Below, piece after piece: positions 1 to 7,584 of a DNA stretch of 21,153 nt. Numbering within the stretch: position 1 is the first letter of the stretch; each line of letters opens with the position of its first letter. Source of the stretch: DATBGE01 sp036558125 (GTDB lineage Bacteria; Gemmatimonadota; Gemmatimonadetes; Gemmatimonadales; GWC2-71-9); the NCBI GenBank assembly GCA_036558125.1, contig DATBGE010000159.1:1-21153 (forward strand). The letters run 5' to 3'. The notes under the pieces were generated by a model, which was not told the DNA's origin, made no database searches, and saw only the letters and a list, made by a program, of their open reading frames with translations. Position numbers and translations under genes: made by a program.

Positions 1-49
1 ATGGTGGACATGTCGCTCAAACGAGGGGTGAAGGAGTCACAAACGTAAT

Positions 50-194
50 CCCGGGAGACAGTAGACGGGAGACGGGAGACGGGCCAAAAGCGGGAGACAG
101 GAGACGGGAGACGGGATACGCGAGTTGTCATTCCGAGGGAGCGACCGCTCGGAATGCCAGTTTCCCGTCTACCGTCTTCCGTCTCCCGTCTCCC
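50..194. repeat. GGGAGACGG tandem/inverted repeat region after plsC
   Basis: Several copies of a roughly 8-10 nt GGGAGAC unit run from about 53 to 117. The complementary units (CCGTCTCC type) run from about 162 to 194, so the block can fold into a long imperfect hairpin. A shorter hairpin (129-156) sits in the middle. The right arm enters the 3' end of plsC and encodes its last residues and stop codon. It could act as a transcription terminator or as a mobile or slippage-generated repeat; there is no clear T-tract. Bases 1-48 to its left show no gene that can be supported. Confidence 0.75.
129..156. repeat. Degenerate copy of the ATTCCGAG inverted repeat (hairpin)
   Basis: CATTCCGAG (129-137) is followed by a 10-nt loop and CTCGGAATG (148-156), a perfect 9-bp stem. 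It shares the ATTCCGAG...CTCGGAAT ends with the larger elements at 5074-5169, 7622-8056 and 12796-12907, but lacks the GAGGAATCTC interior. It looks like a shortened relative nested in another repeat family. Confidence 0.7.
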
Positions 195-894
195 TTAGTC
201 CCTCCATCGCCTCCCTGCACCTCCCCATCAACTCATCCCGATCCTCATAGGTGAGACCGGTCGTCGGTACCGGTGATCCCACCCGCACCTCGATCGGGCC
301 GGGACGCAGTCGGAGCGTACCGCGAGGTAATGCGTCACGAGCGCCGGCGATCCACAGCGGCACCACCGGCACCTGGGCAACAATCGCGAGAACGAATGGC
401 CCCTTCTTGAACTCCTGGAGATTTCCGTCGCGGCTTCTGGTGCCTTCGGGGAAGACGATGGCGGAGATTCCCTCCCGGATCATGGCGGCGGCCTGTTCAT
501 ATGCTGCGACCGCCGAGGCACGGTTGTGTCGATCGATGGCGAGGTGCTTCCCCGCCCTCAGGGCATCGCCGAACAGGGGGACGCGCAACAACTCGATCTT
601 GGGAGTGAATCGCACCGAATCGGGCAGGACTTCAACCACTGCCAGCGGGTCGAGCCACGACGAGTGATTGGCGATGTAGACGCAGGGTTGCACTCCGTTC
701 AGCCGTTCACCGTGGACCAGCCTGACACGCAGGCGGTTAGCCCGAAGCAGGAAGCGGCCATATCCCCGGGGTACCGAGTCATATACTCCACCGCGCCGGT
801 ATGGCACGCGAAACAGCGCCGCCAGGACCAGCTTATTGCCGTAGTAGAAGGTCGCGAGCAGAACGGTGGCTACGAGCCAGATGGCCGCGATCAT
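169..894 (-). CDS. plsC: 1-acyl-sn-glycerol-3-phosphate acyltransferase (PlsC-like)
   Basis: This membrane acyltransferase would transfer an acyl group to lysophosphatidic acid, giving phosphatidic acid for phospholipid synthesis. From the start chosen here the protein has 241 residues. An N-terminal membrane segment spans about residues 1-28. The catalytic HX4D motif (NHSSWLD, His77 and Asp82) and the substrate-binding motif FPEGTR (148-153) are both present, as the family requires. The ATG at 894 overlaps the thiL stop as ATGA. A longer reading from 999 would overlap thiL by about 109 bp with a low-complexity, Gly/Arg-rich N-terminus, so it is less likely. The last eight residues (RETGDGRR) and the TAG are encoded by the GGGAGACGG repeat, so the natural C-terminus seems to have been replaced or extended. 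Acyl-acceptor specificity cannot be told from sequence. Confidence 0.9.
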   Translation of the reverse strand: MIAAIWLVATVLLATFYYGNKLVLAALFRVPYRRGGVYDSVPRGYGRFLLRANRLRVRLVHGERLNGVQPCVYIANHSSWLDPLAVVEVLPDSVRFTPKIELLRVPLFGDALRAGKHLAIDRHNRASAVAAYEQAAAMIREGISAIVFPEGTRSRDGNLQEFKKGPFVLAIVAQVPVVPLWIAGARDALPRGTLRLRPGPIEVRVGSPVPTTGLTYEDRDELMGRCREAMEGLRETGDGRR

Positions 895-1844
895 GCGAAA
901 TGGCTGAACCCCCTGAGCTCCACCACGGCCCCCCTTCTCCAGAACGTCGCCCCCTGTCCGGCGGAGACTGCTCCTACCCGACTGAATCGGACGCCGCATT
1001 TGGCAGCGAGGGCCTGGGCTTCCGGCTCGCCGAATTCAGGGGGCATCGCGACAAGAAGTTCGTAGTCCTCCCCACCGAGAGCGGCGTATTGCTGCGGATC
1101 TACCCCAGCGAGACGGGCGGCTTCGGCGACGGCGGGATGAAGCGGCAGCGCAGCGAGGTCAATCGCGATGGCACAACCCGATGCGGCGGCGAGATGGCCT
1201 GCATCGCCGACCAGTCCATCGCTCAGATCGATCATGGCGTGAGCGCCCAGCTCGGCCAGTCGCCGCCCCGCGGTGATTCTCGGAGTGGGATGCACGAACG
1301 AGATCCGCGCGGCCGGATCGGGTTCCCCGCCCGCGAGCCATCGCTCAAGCGCAGCGCGCGAGCCGCCCAGAGTCCCGGTCACCCAGACATTGTCGCCCGA
1401 CTTCGCGCCATCGCGGGTCACCGGGCGCTGGGCGGTTCCGATTACGGTCAGGTCGAGGATCCATAACTTGGCGCTCGACAGATCGCCGCCCAGCACCTGG
1501 GCTCCGAACGCCGAGGCAGCTTCGCCTACTCCCTCCATCACTCGTTCGAGGGCGTCGCCGGCGACCTCCGGCACCCCGACGCTCACCATCACGCCGAGGG
1601 GTGAGGCTCCCTCGGCCGCGAGATCGGAGAGCGCCGCTGAGGTCGCCCGCCAACCGAGTTCGCGGTCGGTCATCCAGGAGCGACGGAAATGAACGTCTTC
1701 AACCGAGATGTCGGTGCTGATGGCCAGCGTGGTTTCGCCGACTTGAAGGAGGGCGCAGTCGTCGCCTAATGTCGCCGCGCGAGGACCCAGCCGCTCAGCG
1801 ATGCGCCGGATCCGATCGAACTCGGGCCCCGGGCCTAGCTCCAT
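891..1844 (-). CDS. thiL: Thiamine-monophosphate kinase
   Basis: ThiL phosphorylates thiamine monophosphate with ATP to give thiamine diphosphate, the active cofactor; it is cytosolic. The 317-residue protein has the family motifs in order: GDD (27-29), the DISVEDVHF stretch (45-53), GGD (119-121), IDLSDGL (205-211) and GGEDYELL (257-264), which together form the Mg-ATP and substrate sites of the PurM/ThiL fold. The start is set at the ATG at 1844, because the protein then begins MELGPGPEFD as is typical for ThiL. A reading from 1937 would overlap the preceding gene by about 70 bp. The gap from the upstream propeller gene is 22 bp, and plsC starts within the stop codon, so the three are probably co-transcribed. 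No strong Shine-Dalgarno sequence is visible. Confidence 0.94.
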   Translation of the reverse strand: MELGPGPEFDRIRRIAERLGPRAATLGDDCALLQVGETTLAISTDISVEDVHFRRSWMTDRELGWRATSAALSDLAAEGASPLGVMVSVGVPEVAGDALERVMEGVGEAASAFGAQVLGGDLSSAKLWILDLTVIGTAQRPVTRDGAKSGDNVWVTGTLGGSRAALERWLAGGEPDPAARISFVHPTPRITAGRRLAELGAHAMIDLSDGLVGDAGHLAAASGCAIAIDLAALPLHPAVAEAARLAGVDPQQYAALGGEDYELLVAMPPEFGEPEAQALAAKCGVRFSRVGAVSAGQGATFWRRGAVVELRGFSHFA

Positions 1845-1866
1845 CAGGCAGGCTGGAAGGCGTGAT

Positions 1867-3483
1867 TCATGGTCCGATAGCGTCGAGACTGAAACGGACC
1901 AGCCCGCGTCGAGTGCCGACCCAGAGATAGCCCTCATCCACCGCGAGGCTGGTGACCGGACCCGGCAGGTCTCCCGGCGTCACGATCGGTCGGACGATTT
2001 GAGTGCTGAGCGGAGCGTAACCGAATCCCCGCTCCCCCGCCACAAAGAATCCGGCGTGGTAACGAACAAAGGTGTTAAGCCGGCCTACCTGTGCCGACAG
2101 GACCGGGCCCAGTGTCCAAGTGTCGGAGCGGGTATCACGCCAGAGCATGCGGTCGGTTGTGAGTGCGACGAGCGTGTCCGCGGCCCAATCGATGTCTACC
2201 ACCGGAGCCTGGAAAGCGGGACTCTGCTTAAGCCCTATCGGCTGCATCAGATTTCCCTGTCCCGGAAGCGCCACCGCCAGGCCGGCCTCGGTACCAACCC
2301 AGATGGTGTCTCCCTCGAACGCCACCGCGAGTGCTGCATCGGTAAACGAAGGAGCGACCGGCTGAATCTTGAGCGAGTCTCCCAGAGACACGACACCGTT
2401 GAGTGTCGCCACCGCGATGTGTCCCCGTCGAACCGCGAGATCGGTGACCGTGCGATTGGGAAGTCCCGCTCCTTCGTCGTACAGATCCATCTCTTCCGAT
2501 TCGGGGTTGAGCCGCATCAAGCCCACGTCGGTCGCAGCCCAGAGGTCCTTCTGGTTCCCAACGAGGCGGTGCGCTTTGTTGAACGGGAAGCCGGTCGCTC
2601 GAGGGCCTTCGATCCAGCGGAACTGCGTCAGATCGTTGGAGACGAAGCTGACCGCGGCGTCCTGGTTGGGTGTGCGTTGGGTGACGATCCAGACTCCGCC
2701 CGGTGCCGAAAACAGGGCGCCCACATCGGATCCCGGAAGGCCAAAGGAGAGCCGTTCGGGCATCGCCCCGCCCTCGGGAAGAAACAGCAACCCGACTCCA
2801 GTGGTTCCGAGGTACCAGCCGGGAAGTCCCTGTGCCCTTGCCGCCGAGGTGTAGCTCCCGGGTCTCAGCCGTCCACTGAGAAGAATCGCGCTGCTGTTCG
2901 CCTGCAACGCTGGATTGGAGCGGATCGCGTCGTTGGGAGTTGCCGGCCGGATCAGCCGGCGCGGGGGATTGATCGGAACGGTCGTTACACCGCCTCGTGG
3001 AACATTGAACCAGCCGCCCCGCGTCCGCAGCAGGAGGCCGAGCGCCGGCTGGTCGGAATCGAAGGCAATTTCCTGCACGGTGCTGGGGGCGATACCGCTC
3101 TCCCATTGATCCAGTTCAGGGGTGTAGTGCACCCACCCGTCGGGACGCGCCAACCAGAGTGAGTTGTCGAGAGGATCCGCCAGCCCGGCAAAGACCCGGT
3201 CCAGCATCCCGGGATCCCGCGGCACGAACGGCCCGTGCCATTGCTTGAACTGGGGATCGTAGATCAGGAGTGCGGTCGGAGCCGCCGCATAGACTCGATC
3301 GATCGACGACGCGACGGCGTTGATCCGGGTGAAATCGCCGAGGATGGTTCGGTCGCGAGGGGACCAGTCGCGGGACTGGGCGGACAAGGCGGACACGGCG
3401 GTCAAGGCGGACAGGGCGGACAAAAGATGGGATGCCACCGACCGCCTTGCCCGCCCCGACCGCCCTGCCCGCCGCTCTACCAT
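1867..3483 (-). CDS. Secreted beta-propeller protein with sensor-type propeller repeats
   Basis: A 538-residue exported protein of unknown role. A signal peptide covers residues 1-35: Arg-rich n-region (4-15), hydrophobic core 20-35 built from Leu-Ser/Thr-Ala units, and probable cleavage near ALSA-QS. The rest is beta-rich, with recurring blade motifs such as DLWAATDVGLMRLN (313-326), TIWVGTEAGLAV (393-404) and YLWVGTRRGLVRFS (519-532). These match the two-component-regulator propeller repeats (Reg_prop type) found in periplasmic sensor domains, but no kinase, GGDEF or membrane anchor follows. It starts inside the end of nnr (7-bp overlap), which indicates translational coupling. The signal-peptide coding sequence is itself an inverted repeat (3378-3473). 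The ligand is unknown; an outer-membrane or periplasmic scaffold role is equally possible. Confidence 0.82.
   Translation of the reverse strand: MVERRAGRSGRARRSVASHLLSALSALTAVSALSAQSRDWSPRDRTILGDFTRINAVASSIDRVYAAAPTALLIYDPQFKQWHGPFVPRDPGMLDRVFAGLADPLDNSLWLARPDGWVHYTPELDQWESGIAPSTVQEIAFDSDQPALGLLLRTRGGWFNVPRGGVTTVPINPPRRLIRPATPNDAIRSNPALQANSSAILLSGRLRPGSYTSAARAQGLPGWYLGTTGVGLLFLPEGGAMPERLSFGLPGSDVGALFSAPGGVWIVTQRTPNQDAAVSFVSNDLTQFRWIEGPRATGFPFNKAHRLVGNQKDLWAATDVGLMRLNPESEEMDLYDEGAGLPNRTVTDLAVRRGHIAVATLNGVVSLGDSLKIQPVAPSFTDAALAVAFEGDTIWVGTEAGLAVALPGQGNLMQPIGLKQSPAFQAPVVDIDWAADTLVALTTDRMLWRDTRSDTWTLGPVLSAQVGRLNTFVRYHAGFFVAGERGFGYAPLSTQIVRPIVTPGDLPGPVTSLAVDEGYLWVGTRRGLVRFSLDAIGP
3378..3473. repeat. 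G-rich/C-rich inverted repeat encoding a signal peptide
   Basis: On the plus strand a G-rich arm of GGCGGACAA-like 9-nt units (3378-3421) is followed by a 19-nt spacer and a C-rich arm of CCGCCTTGC/CCGACCGCC units (3441-3473). Read in the direction of the propeller gene (minus), the first arm met encodes RRAGRSGRARRS. The second encodes five (NTG)(WCC)(GCC) units giving Leu-Ser-Ala, Leu-Ser-Ala, Leu-Thr-Ala, Val-Ser-Ala, Leu-Ser-Ala. The same architecture recurs at 18166-18279. Confidence 0.85.
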
Positions 3484-5030
3484 CTTTGGGGACTCTCCAA
3501 CTCGAAAAGAATTGGTGGCCTCGGTGCCGGACGCACCGCGCGCTGCGCTTCCCAGGTGCGCCAGAGATCGGGGAGCGCGCCGATCACGTCCATTGGCCGG
3601 AGTCCCCGGGCGGTAGTGCGACGCGCCGCGAGGTCGGCCGCCCGACCAAGCACCTGGGCGCCGAGGCAGGTGGCAACGGGCGTCTCGTACTGTTGCGCCA
3701 GGAAGCTGCCGATGATGCCGCTCAAGACATCACCGCTTCCGCCAGTGGCGAGTCCCGGGTTTCCGGCGGCAACCGTCGCCAACGTTCCGTTGGACGTAGC
3801 GACCACCGATGGCACGCCCTTGAGCAGGACCGTGCATCCCGATGCGCGAGCCGCTTCGTGTGCTGCGCGCCAGGGATCGAGCTCGAGTCCGTCACTGTGC
3901 TCCGGGAACAATCGGCGGAATTCACCGGGATGCGGCGTGAGCACTACCTCACGGTCCTTGGCCAGTTTGCGAAGCTGATGGGAATCTCCCTGAAATGCGT
4001 TGAGCGCATCCGCATCGAGCACCACCGCGCGAGCCTCACCCGCCGCCGCGAGAACGAAATCGAGCCGTCGATCACCGCGACCCAATCCGGGCCCCATGAC
4101 AAGGACGTCGGAGCGGGCCAGGAGTTCACTGAGACCGGGCGTCAGTTCCGAAGTGAATTCGTGCCGGAGGGTCTGCAGATCGGGTTCGGCCACCACGAGG
4201 GTATCAATCGTGGCACCGGGAGCCACGGCGTGTACCAGGCCCGCGCCGGCGGCGAATGCCGCACGACAGGAAAGACGAAGCGCGCCGCTCATCCCGGCGT
4301 CTCCACCGACCACCACGACATGACCCCGGGTTCCCTTGTGGGCGCGCGATTCGAACCGGTCGAGTGCGCGCGCCGAGTCGGCGTCGGTCACGATGCTGGG
4401 CCAGGCGGGATCGGGAGCGGGATGACCGATGTCTACCACTACTACATCGCCCACTTCGTCGCGAGCGAGAAGATGACCTCGACGCAATCCGCCGAAGGTG
4501 ATCGAGACGGCCGCACGGACCGCGGCCCCGTGACTCGCGCCGGTCTCGAGATCCACTCCTGTCGGCCCGTCGATCGCGGCGACCGGCAACGCGAGGTCGT
4601 TGATCCGATCCACCAGCGCCGCCGCCGCATCGCGCAGCGCGCCCTTGGCGCCGGTTCCCAGGATGGCATCAACCAGGAGGCCCACATTGGGCCATGGCCC
4701 GTCGGGGCTCACGACTCGGACGCCCTCCGACTGCGCTACCACCGCCATGTGCCGCGCCAGGCCGGACTGGTTGCCGGCGAGCGGTGCGACCCAGACCGGG
4801 ACGTCTACCCGGTGCAGTGCCCGGGCGACTACCCAGCCGTCTCCACCGTTATTGCCGGTTCCCGCCGCGACGAGGACACCGTTGGCCATCGGGCCCGGAA
4901 AGCGAGACGCAATGATCCCCGCCGCGGCGCGGCCCGCGGTCTCCATGAGACTCGCGAGATCGCTGCCGGAAGCCTCGGCCCGGCGGTCCCACTCGGCGGA
5001 TTGTTGGGGGGAGAGGACGGGAATATTCAT
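3477..5030 (-). CDS. nnr: Bifunctional NAD(P)H-hydrate epimerase / ADP-dependent NAD(P)H-hydrate dehydratase
   Basis: This enzyme repairs hydrated NADH and NADPH: the N-terminal domain interconverts the R and S epimers of NAD(P)HX, and the C-terminal domain dehydrates the S form using ADP. The 517 residues show the epimerase (YjeF_N) domain at about 1-215, with GTGNNGGDG (57-65) and DGPTGVD (154-160). The ribokinase-like dehydratase domain starts near 230 with KGTRGH (232-237), followed by TPHPGEF (365-371) and the anion-hole motif GNPGLATGGSGDVLSG (423-438). Length and domain order match the bacterial fusion form. It is first in a cluster with the propeller gene, thiL and plsC. The 172 bp upstream contain the 5074-5169 inverted repeat, and no Shine-Dalgarno sequence precedes the ATG. 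Confidence 0.95.
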   Translation of the reverse strand: MNIPVLSPQQSAEWDRRAEASGSDLASLMETAGRAAAGIIASRFPGPMANGVLVAAGTGNNGGDGWVVARALHRVDVPVWVAPLAGNQSGLARHMAVVAQSEGVRVVSPDGPWPNVGLLVDAILGTGAKGALRDAAAALVDRINDLALPVAAIDGPTGVDLETGASHGAAVRAAVSITFGGLRRGHLLARDEVGDVVVVDIGHPAPDPAWPSIVTDADSARALDRFESRAHKGTRGHVVVVGGDAGMSGALRLSCRAAFAAGAGLVHAVAPGATIDTLVVAEPDLQTLRHEFTSELTPGLSELLARSDVLVMGPGLGRGDRRLDFVLAAAGEARAVVLDADALNAFQGDSHQLRKLAKDREVVLTPHPGEFRRLFPEHSDGLELDPWRAAHEAARASGCTVLLKGVPSVVATSNGTLATVAAGNPGLATGGSGDVLSGIIGSFLAQQYETPVATCLGAQVLGRAADLAARRTTARGLRPMDVIGALPDLWRTWEAQRAVRPAPRPPILFELESPQRW

Positions 5031-5073
5031 GGAGAGCGGGAGAACGGGGAACAGGGGAGGAGAACGAAGCAGG

Positions 5074-5169
5074 CTGTCATTCCGAGGGAGCGAAGCGACC
5101 GAGGAATCTCATTGCCCAAGGTCCGCGAAGGATTGGAATCGAGATTCCTCGCTGCGCTCGGAATGACAG
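5074..5169. repeat. Gene-less head-to-head copy of the TGTCATTCCGAG repeat
   Basis: CTGTCATTCCGAG (5074-5086) plus GAGGAATCTC (5101-5110) on the left face GAGATTCCTCGCTGCGCTCG with GAATGACAG on the right (5141-5169), an inverted pair about 96 bp long with a short spacer. The ends match the terminal repeats of the GIY-YIG unit at 7622-8056. The left arm carries extra bases in its middle (GGAGCGAAGCGACC). It lies between nnr and the zinc-ribbon gene and could act as a terminator. It may be a non-autonomous derivative of the GIY-YIG unit. Confidence 0.88.
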
Positions 5170-5202
5170 CTTCCCCACCCCCGTCGCTCTCCGCTTTCAC
5201 GC

Positions 5203-5397
5203 TCACTTATAGCTGGGCCCGATGGTCCTCCCAATCGAGATCTCGCCGTTGTCGATCCGGAGATTGAACCCGCACTCGGGATTGGAGCAGACCCAGGCCT
5301 TGTAGGTGATCGGCGCCCCGTCCCGCCCGTAGTCGGAGAGAGGAATCAGCACGCCCTGCGAGCACTTCTTACACGCCGGCCAGTCTCTCGCCTCCAT
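5203..5397 (-). CDS. Small zinc-ribbon protein of unknown function
   Basis: A 64-residue protein starting MEARDWPACKKC. Four cysteines (Cys9, Cys12, Cys37, Cys42; CX2C then CX4C) are spaced like a zinc ribbon, with a short beta-rich middle that ends in a Pro-Ser-Tyr-Lys tail. The ATG at 5397 is preferred because AGAGGGG lies about 11 nt upstream and the gap to the previous gene is then 29 bp; starting at 5451 would overlap that gene by 25 bp. It follows the Minf_1886-family gene in the same direction, so the two are probably co-transcribed. No function is assignable beyond probable metal binding. Confidence 0.72.
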   Translation of the reverse strand: MEARDWPACKKCSQGVLIPLSDYGRDGAPITYKAWVCSNPECGFNLRIDNGEISIGRTIGPSYK

Positions 5398-5426
5398 GAT
5401 GCCCCGTTCCCCTCTGGCGGGCCGTG

Positions 5427-5813
5427 CTAGAGCCGCGCTACGCCGTCCCACCGATAGGGCTCACCGAACGCCGCGGCGAAGTCAAATACTCCGGCAAAGT
5501 CCTGTTCGCGATCGGTCGGTTCCGCCGAAAGCACTTTGGTCTGGACCAGCACGAAGACAATGCGGCCGATGTCTTCGGTGCGCCGGACGCCCCAGTAACT
5601 GAGCACTTCGAATGCGAGGAGTCCGTACTGTCGCACCGCGAAATCGCGGCAGGCCCACGCCAGTTCGGCGCCGGTTACGTGCCGGCGCTCGGGTAGTTTC
5701 GATTGCAGGAATTCGAGGGCGGCAAGGACAAACAGGTACGCCCTCTGGTCGTACCTGTCCTCCTGTTGGCGAATGCGTTCGAGGACCTCGTCCGCGAACT
5801 GGAGGCCGTTCAT
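5427..5813 (-). CDS. Minf_1886 family protein (function unknown)
   Basis: 128 residues, with the recognisable pattern of this conserved but uncharacterised family: an N-terminal FADEVLERI helix, DxRYDQRAYLFVLAALEF, HVTGAELAWACRDFAVRQYG, VLSYWGVRRTEDIGRIVF, and a C-terminal DFAGVFDFAAAF segment. The Trp-Gly-Val-Arg-x-Thr-Glu-Asp-Ile-Gly core is the most diagnostic part. It is predicted soluble and mostly helical, with no signal peptide. No Shine-Dalgarno sequence precedes the ATG, so this may be the first gene of its transcript. The preceding 58 bp (to glyA) show no repeat or hairpin. The zinc-ribbon gene follows 29 bp downstream. Confidence 0.82.
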   Translation of the reverse strand: MNGLQFADEVLERIRQQEDRYDQRAYLFVLAALEFLQSKLPERRHVTGAELAWACRDFAVRQYGLLAFEVLSYWGVRRTEDIGRIVFVLVQTKVLSAEPTDREQDFAGVFDFAAAFGEPYRWDGVARL

Positions 5814-5871
5814 GGGTAAACGCGTCGGTAACGCCGCATGGGTCGCAAGCTAGGTTCCGGGCCAGAGGGGG

Positions 5872-7131
5872 TCAAGCACGCCGGCTCTTGTAGAGCGGGA
5901 AGGAGGAGGTCAGCTCCCCGACTTCACGGCGCACCCGTGCCACGGTGACATCATCCGGGCTGGTGAGGACCTTGTCAATCAGCTCCGCGACCTTCCGCAT
6001 TTCCCCCCGACCCATTCCGCGAGTCGTGAGTGCCGGCGTCCCCAGACGAATGCCGCTGGTGACGAAGGGCGATTGGGGATCGTTCGGAATCGTGTTCTTG
6101 TTCACCGTGATCCCGGCGCGATCCAGGATCTTCTCCGCATCCTTCCCGGTGAGATTCTTGGGCCGCAGGTCCACCAGCATGAGGTGAGTGTCGGTTCCAC
6201 CCGACACGATCGCGAATCCGCGCGCGATCAACTCCTCGGCCAGGGTTTGCGCATTGGCCACTACCTGCCTGGCATAACGCGCGAAGTCCGGAGTCAACGC
6301 TTCGCCGAAGGCGACGGCCTTGGCGGCAATGATGTGCTCCAGCGGCCCGCCCTGGGTGCCGGGGAAAACCGACTTGTCGATGGCCTTGGCGTGCTCCGCC
6401 ACGCAGAGAATGAGTCCGGCCCGGGGACCGCGCAGCGTCTTGTGCGTGGTACTGGTCACGACCGGCGAGTGCGGCACCGGCGAGGGGTAGATCCCACCGG
6501 CTACCAGCCCGGCGAAGTGAGCCATGTCCACCAGGAAAATGGCACCGACCTCATCGGCGATCGAGCGGAACGCCGCGAAATCGATAATGCGCGCGTAGGC
6601 GCTGCCGCCCGCGATGATCAGCTTGGGCCGTTCCCGCCTCGCCTGGTCCCGCACCATGTCGTGATCGATCCGGCCGGTCGCGGGATCCACTCCGTAATGC
6701 ACCGCGCGCCAGATGACACCGCTGTGGTTGACCGCGGCGCCGTGGGAGAGATGGCCGCCGTGCGGCAACGACATCCCCATGATGGTCTCACCGGGCTTCA
6801 CCAGCGCCATGAACGCGGCGAAGTTGGCCTGTGCCCCGGAATGGGGCTGGACGTTGGCGTGATCGGCGCCGAACAGCTGCTTCAGCCGGTCGATCGCCAG
6901 CTGCTCGACTTTGTCGATCTCCTCACACCCGCCGTAGTAGCGCCGCCCCGGATATCCCTCGGCGTACTTGTTGGTGAGGGGGGTGCCCATCGCGTCGATG
7001 ACCGCCCGGCTCGCGAAGTTCTCGCTGGCGATCAACTCGAGGCCGTGTTGCTGGCGGTGAAGCTCCCGGTCGATCAGCCCGGCGACTTCGGGATCGGCGG
7101 CACGCAGTGAAGCGTCGTGGTCGAGCGACAT
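5872..7131 (-). CDS. glyA: Serine hydroxymethyltransferase
   Basis: This cytosolic PLP enzyme converts serine and tetrahydrofolate to glycine and 5,10-methylene-tetrahydrofolate, the main one-carbon source. The 419-residue protein has the expected length. It shows LIASENFAS (33-41), NKYAEGYPGRRYYGG (54-68), QPHSGAQAN (95-103), the VDMAHFAGLV block with Asp202 and His205, and the PLP Schiff-base lysine Lys231 in TSTTHKTLRGPRAGL. The start at 7131 is fixed by an AAGGAG 5 nt upstream and by homology; an open frame extends upstream to 7437 but only as an antiparallel-frame shadow of rpiB. rpiB ends 10 bp before this start, so the two are likely one operon. Confidence 0.97.
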   Translation of the reverse strand: MSLDHDASLRAADPEVAGLIDRELHRQQHGLELIASENFASRAVIDAMGTPLTNKYAEGYPGRRYYGGCEEIDKVEQLAIDRLKQLFGADHANVQPHSGAQANFAAFMALVKPGETIMGMSLPHGGHLSHGAAVNHSGVIWRAVHYGVDPATGRIDHDMVRDQARRERPKLIIAGGSAYARIIDFAAFRSIADEVGAIFLVDMAHFAGLVAGGIYPSPVPHSPVVTSTTHKTLRGPRAGLILCVAEHAKAIDKSVFPGTQGGPLEHIIAAKAVAFGEALTPDFARYARQVVANAQTLAEELIARGFAIVSGGTDTHLMLVDLRPKNLTGKDAEKILDRAGITVNKNTIPNDPQSPFVTSGIRLGTPALTTRGMGRGEMRKVAELIDKVLTSPDDVTVARVRREVGELTSSFPLYKSRRA

Positions 7132-7136
7132 GCGGT

Positions 7137-7142
7137 CTCCTT
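7137..7142 (-). promoter_or_regulatory. Ribosome binding site of glyA (AAGGAG)
   Basis: AAGGAG lies 5 nt before the glyA ATG, and its first A is the last base of the rpiB TGA. It decides the glyA start over the longer in-frame reading that begins within rpiB. Confidence 0.8.
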
Positions 7143-7576
7143 CAGGGTTCGATCTTCTCGACACGGCGGCCGTGCCTTCCGCCTTCGAACGCCGTGTCGA
7201 GCCAGGCACGCAGGATTTCCCGGCCTTCCTGCTCCGAAATGAGCCGGGCCGGCAACACCAGCACGTTGGCGTCGTTGTGGGCGCGGGACAGCCGGGCGAC
7301 TTCGGGTGTCCAGGCCACCGCGGCACGAACGTGGGCGTGGCGATTGGCCGCCGCGGCCATGCCGAGCCCGGTGCCGCAGAGCAGGATGCCCCGCTTCGAC
7401 TCTCCGCTTCCCACCCGTTGAGCCAGCGCGTGGGCATAGTCCGGATAGTCGGTGGACTCGGTGGAATGGGTGCCGAGGTCCAGCGGCCGGTACCCGGCCT
7501 TCTCCAGCTCCAGCTTCAACTTTTCCTTGAGCTCAAACCCGGCGTGATCGGCCGCGATGGGGATGGTCTCGGTCAT
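7142..7576 (-). CDS. rpiB: Ribose-5-phosphate isomerase B
   Basis: RpiB interconverts ribose 5-phosphate and ribulose 5-phosphate in the pentose phosphate pathway; it is cytosolic. The 144 residues carry DHAG (10-13), DYPDYA (43-48), the active-site loop LLCGTGLGMAAAANR (65-79) with catalytic Cys67, His100 in AHNDANVLVLPAR, and the C-terminal GGRHGRRVEKIE. All are diagnostic of the RpiB/LacAB family; the single-gene context and the HNDANVLVLPAR motif favour RpiB over LacA or LacB. No Shine-Dalgarno sequence precedes the ATG, but a TATCTT hexamer lies 8 nt upstream, so the mRNA may start at or near the ATG. glyA follows 10 bp downstream. Confidence 0.94.
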   Translation of the reverse strand: MTETIPIAADHAGFELKEKLKLELEKAGYRPLDLGTHSTESTDYPDYAHALAQRVGSGESKRGILLCGTGLGMAAAANRHAHVRAAVAWTPEVARLSRAHNDANVLVLPARLISEQEGREILRAWLDTAFEGGRHGRRVEKIEP

Positions 7577-7584
7577 TGTGAATA

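Noticed and set aside
1..48. Open frame on the plus strand ending at TAA (46-48), possibly the tail of a gene from the left, and a minus-strand ATG at 11 that could start a gene running out of the window
   Set aside because: Only 15 codons or fewer are visible, with no recognisable motif and no way to choose between the two readings.
3235..5267. Long plus-strand open frames opposite nnr and the propeller gene (up to 611 codons)
   Set aside because: GC-rich antisense frames without domains; the minus-strand genes have full catalytic motifs and coupling.
5814..5871. Terminator or tRNA in the glyA to Minf_1886 gap
   Set aside because: No stable stem, T-tract or cloverleaf can be drawn in the 58 bp. 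No tRNA or rRNA was recognised elsewhere either.
7132..7437. N-terminal extension of glyA over rpiB
   Set aside because: The extra 102 residues are a frame shadow of rpiB; the AAGGAG site and homology fix the start at 7131.
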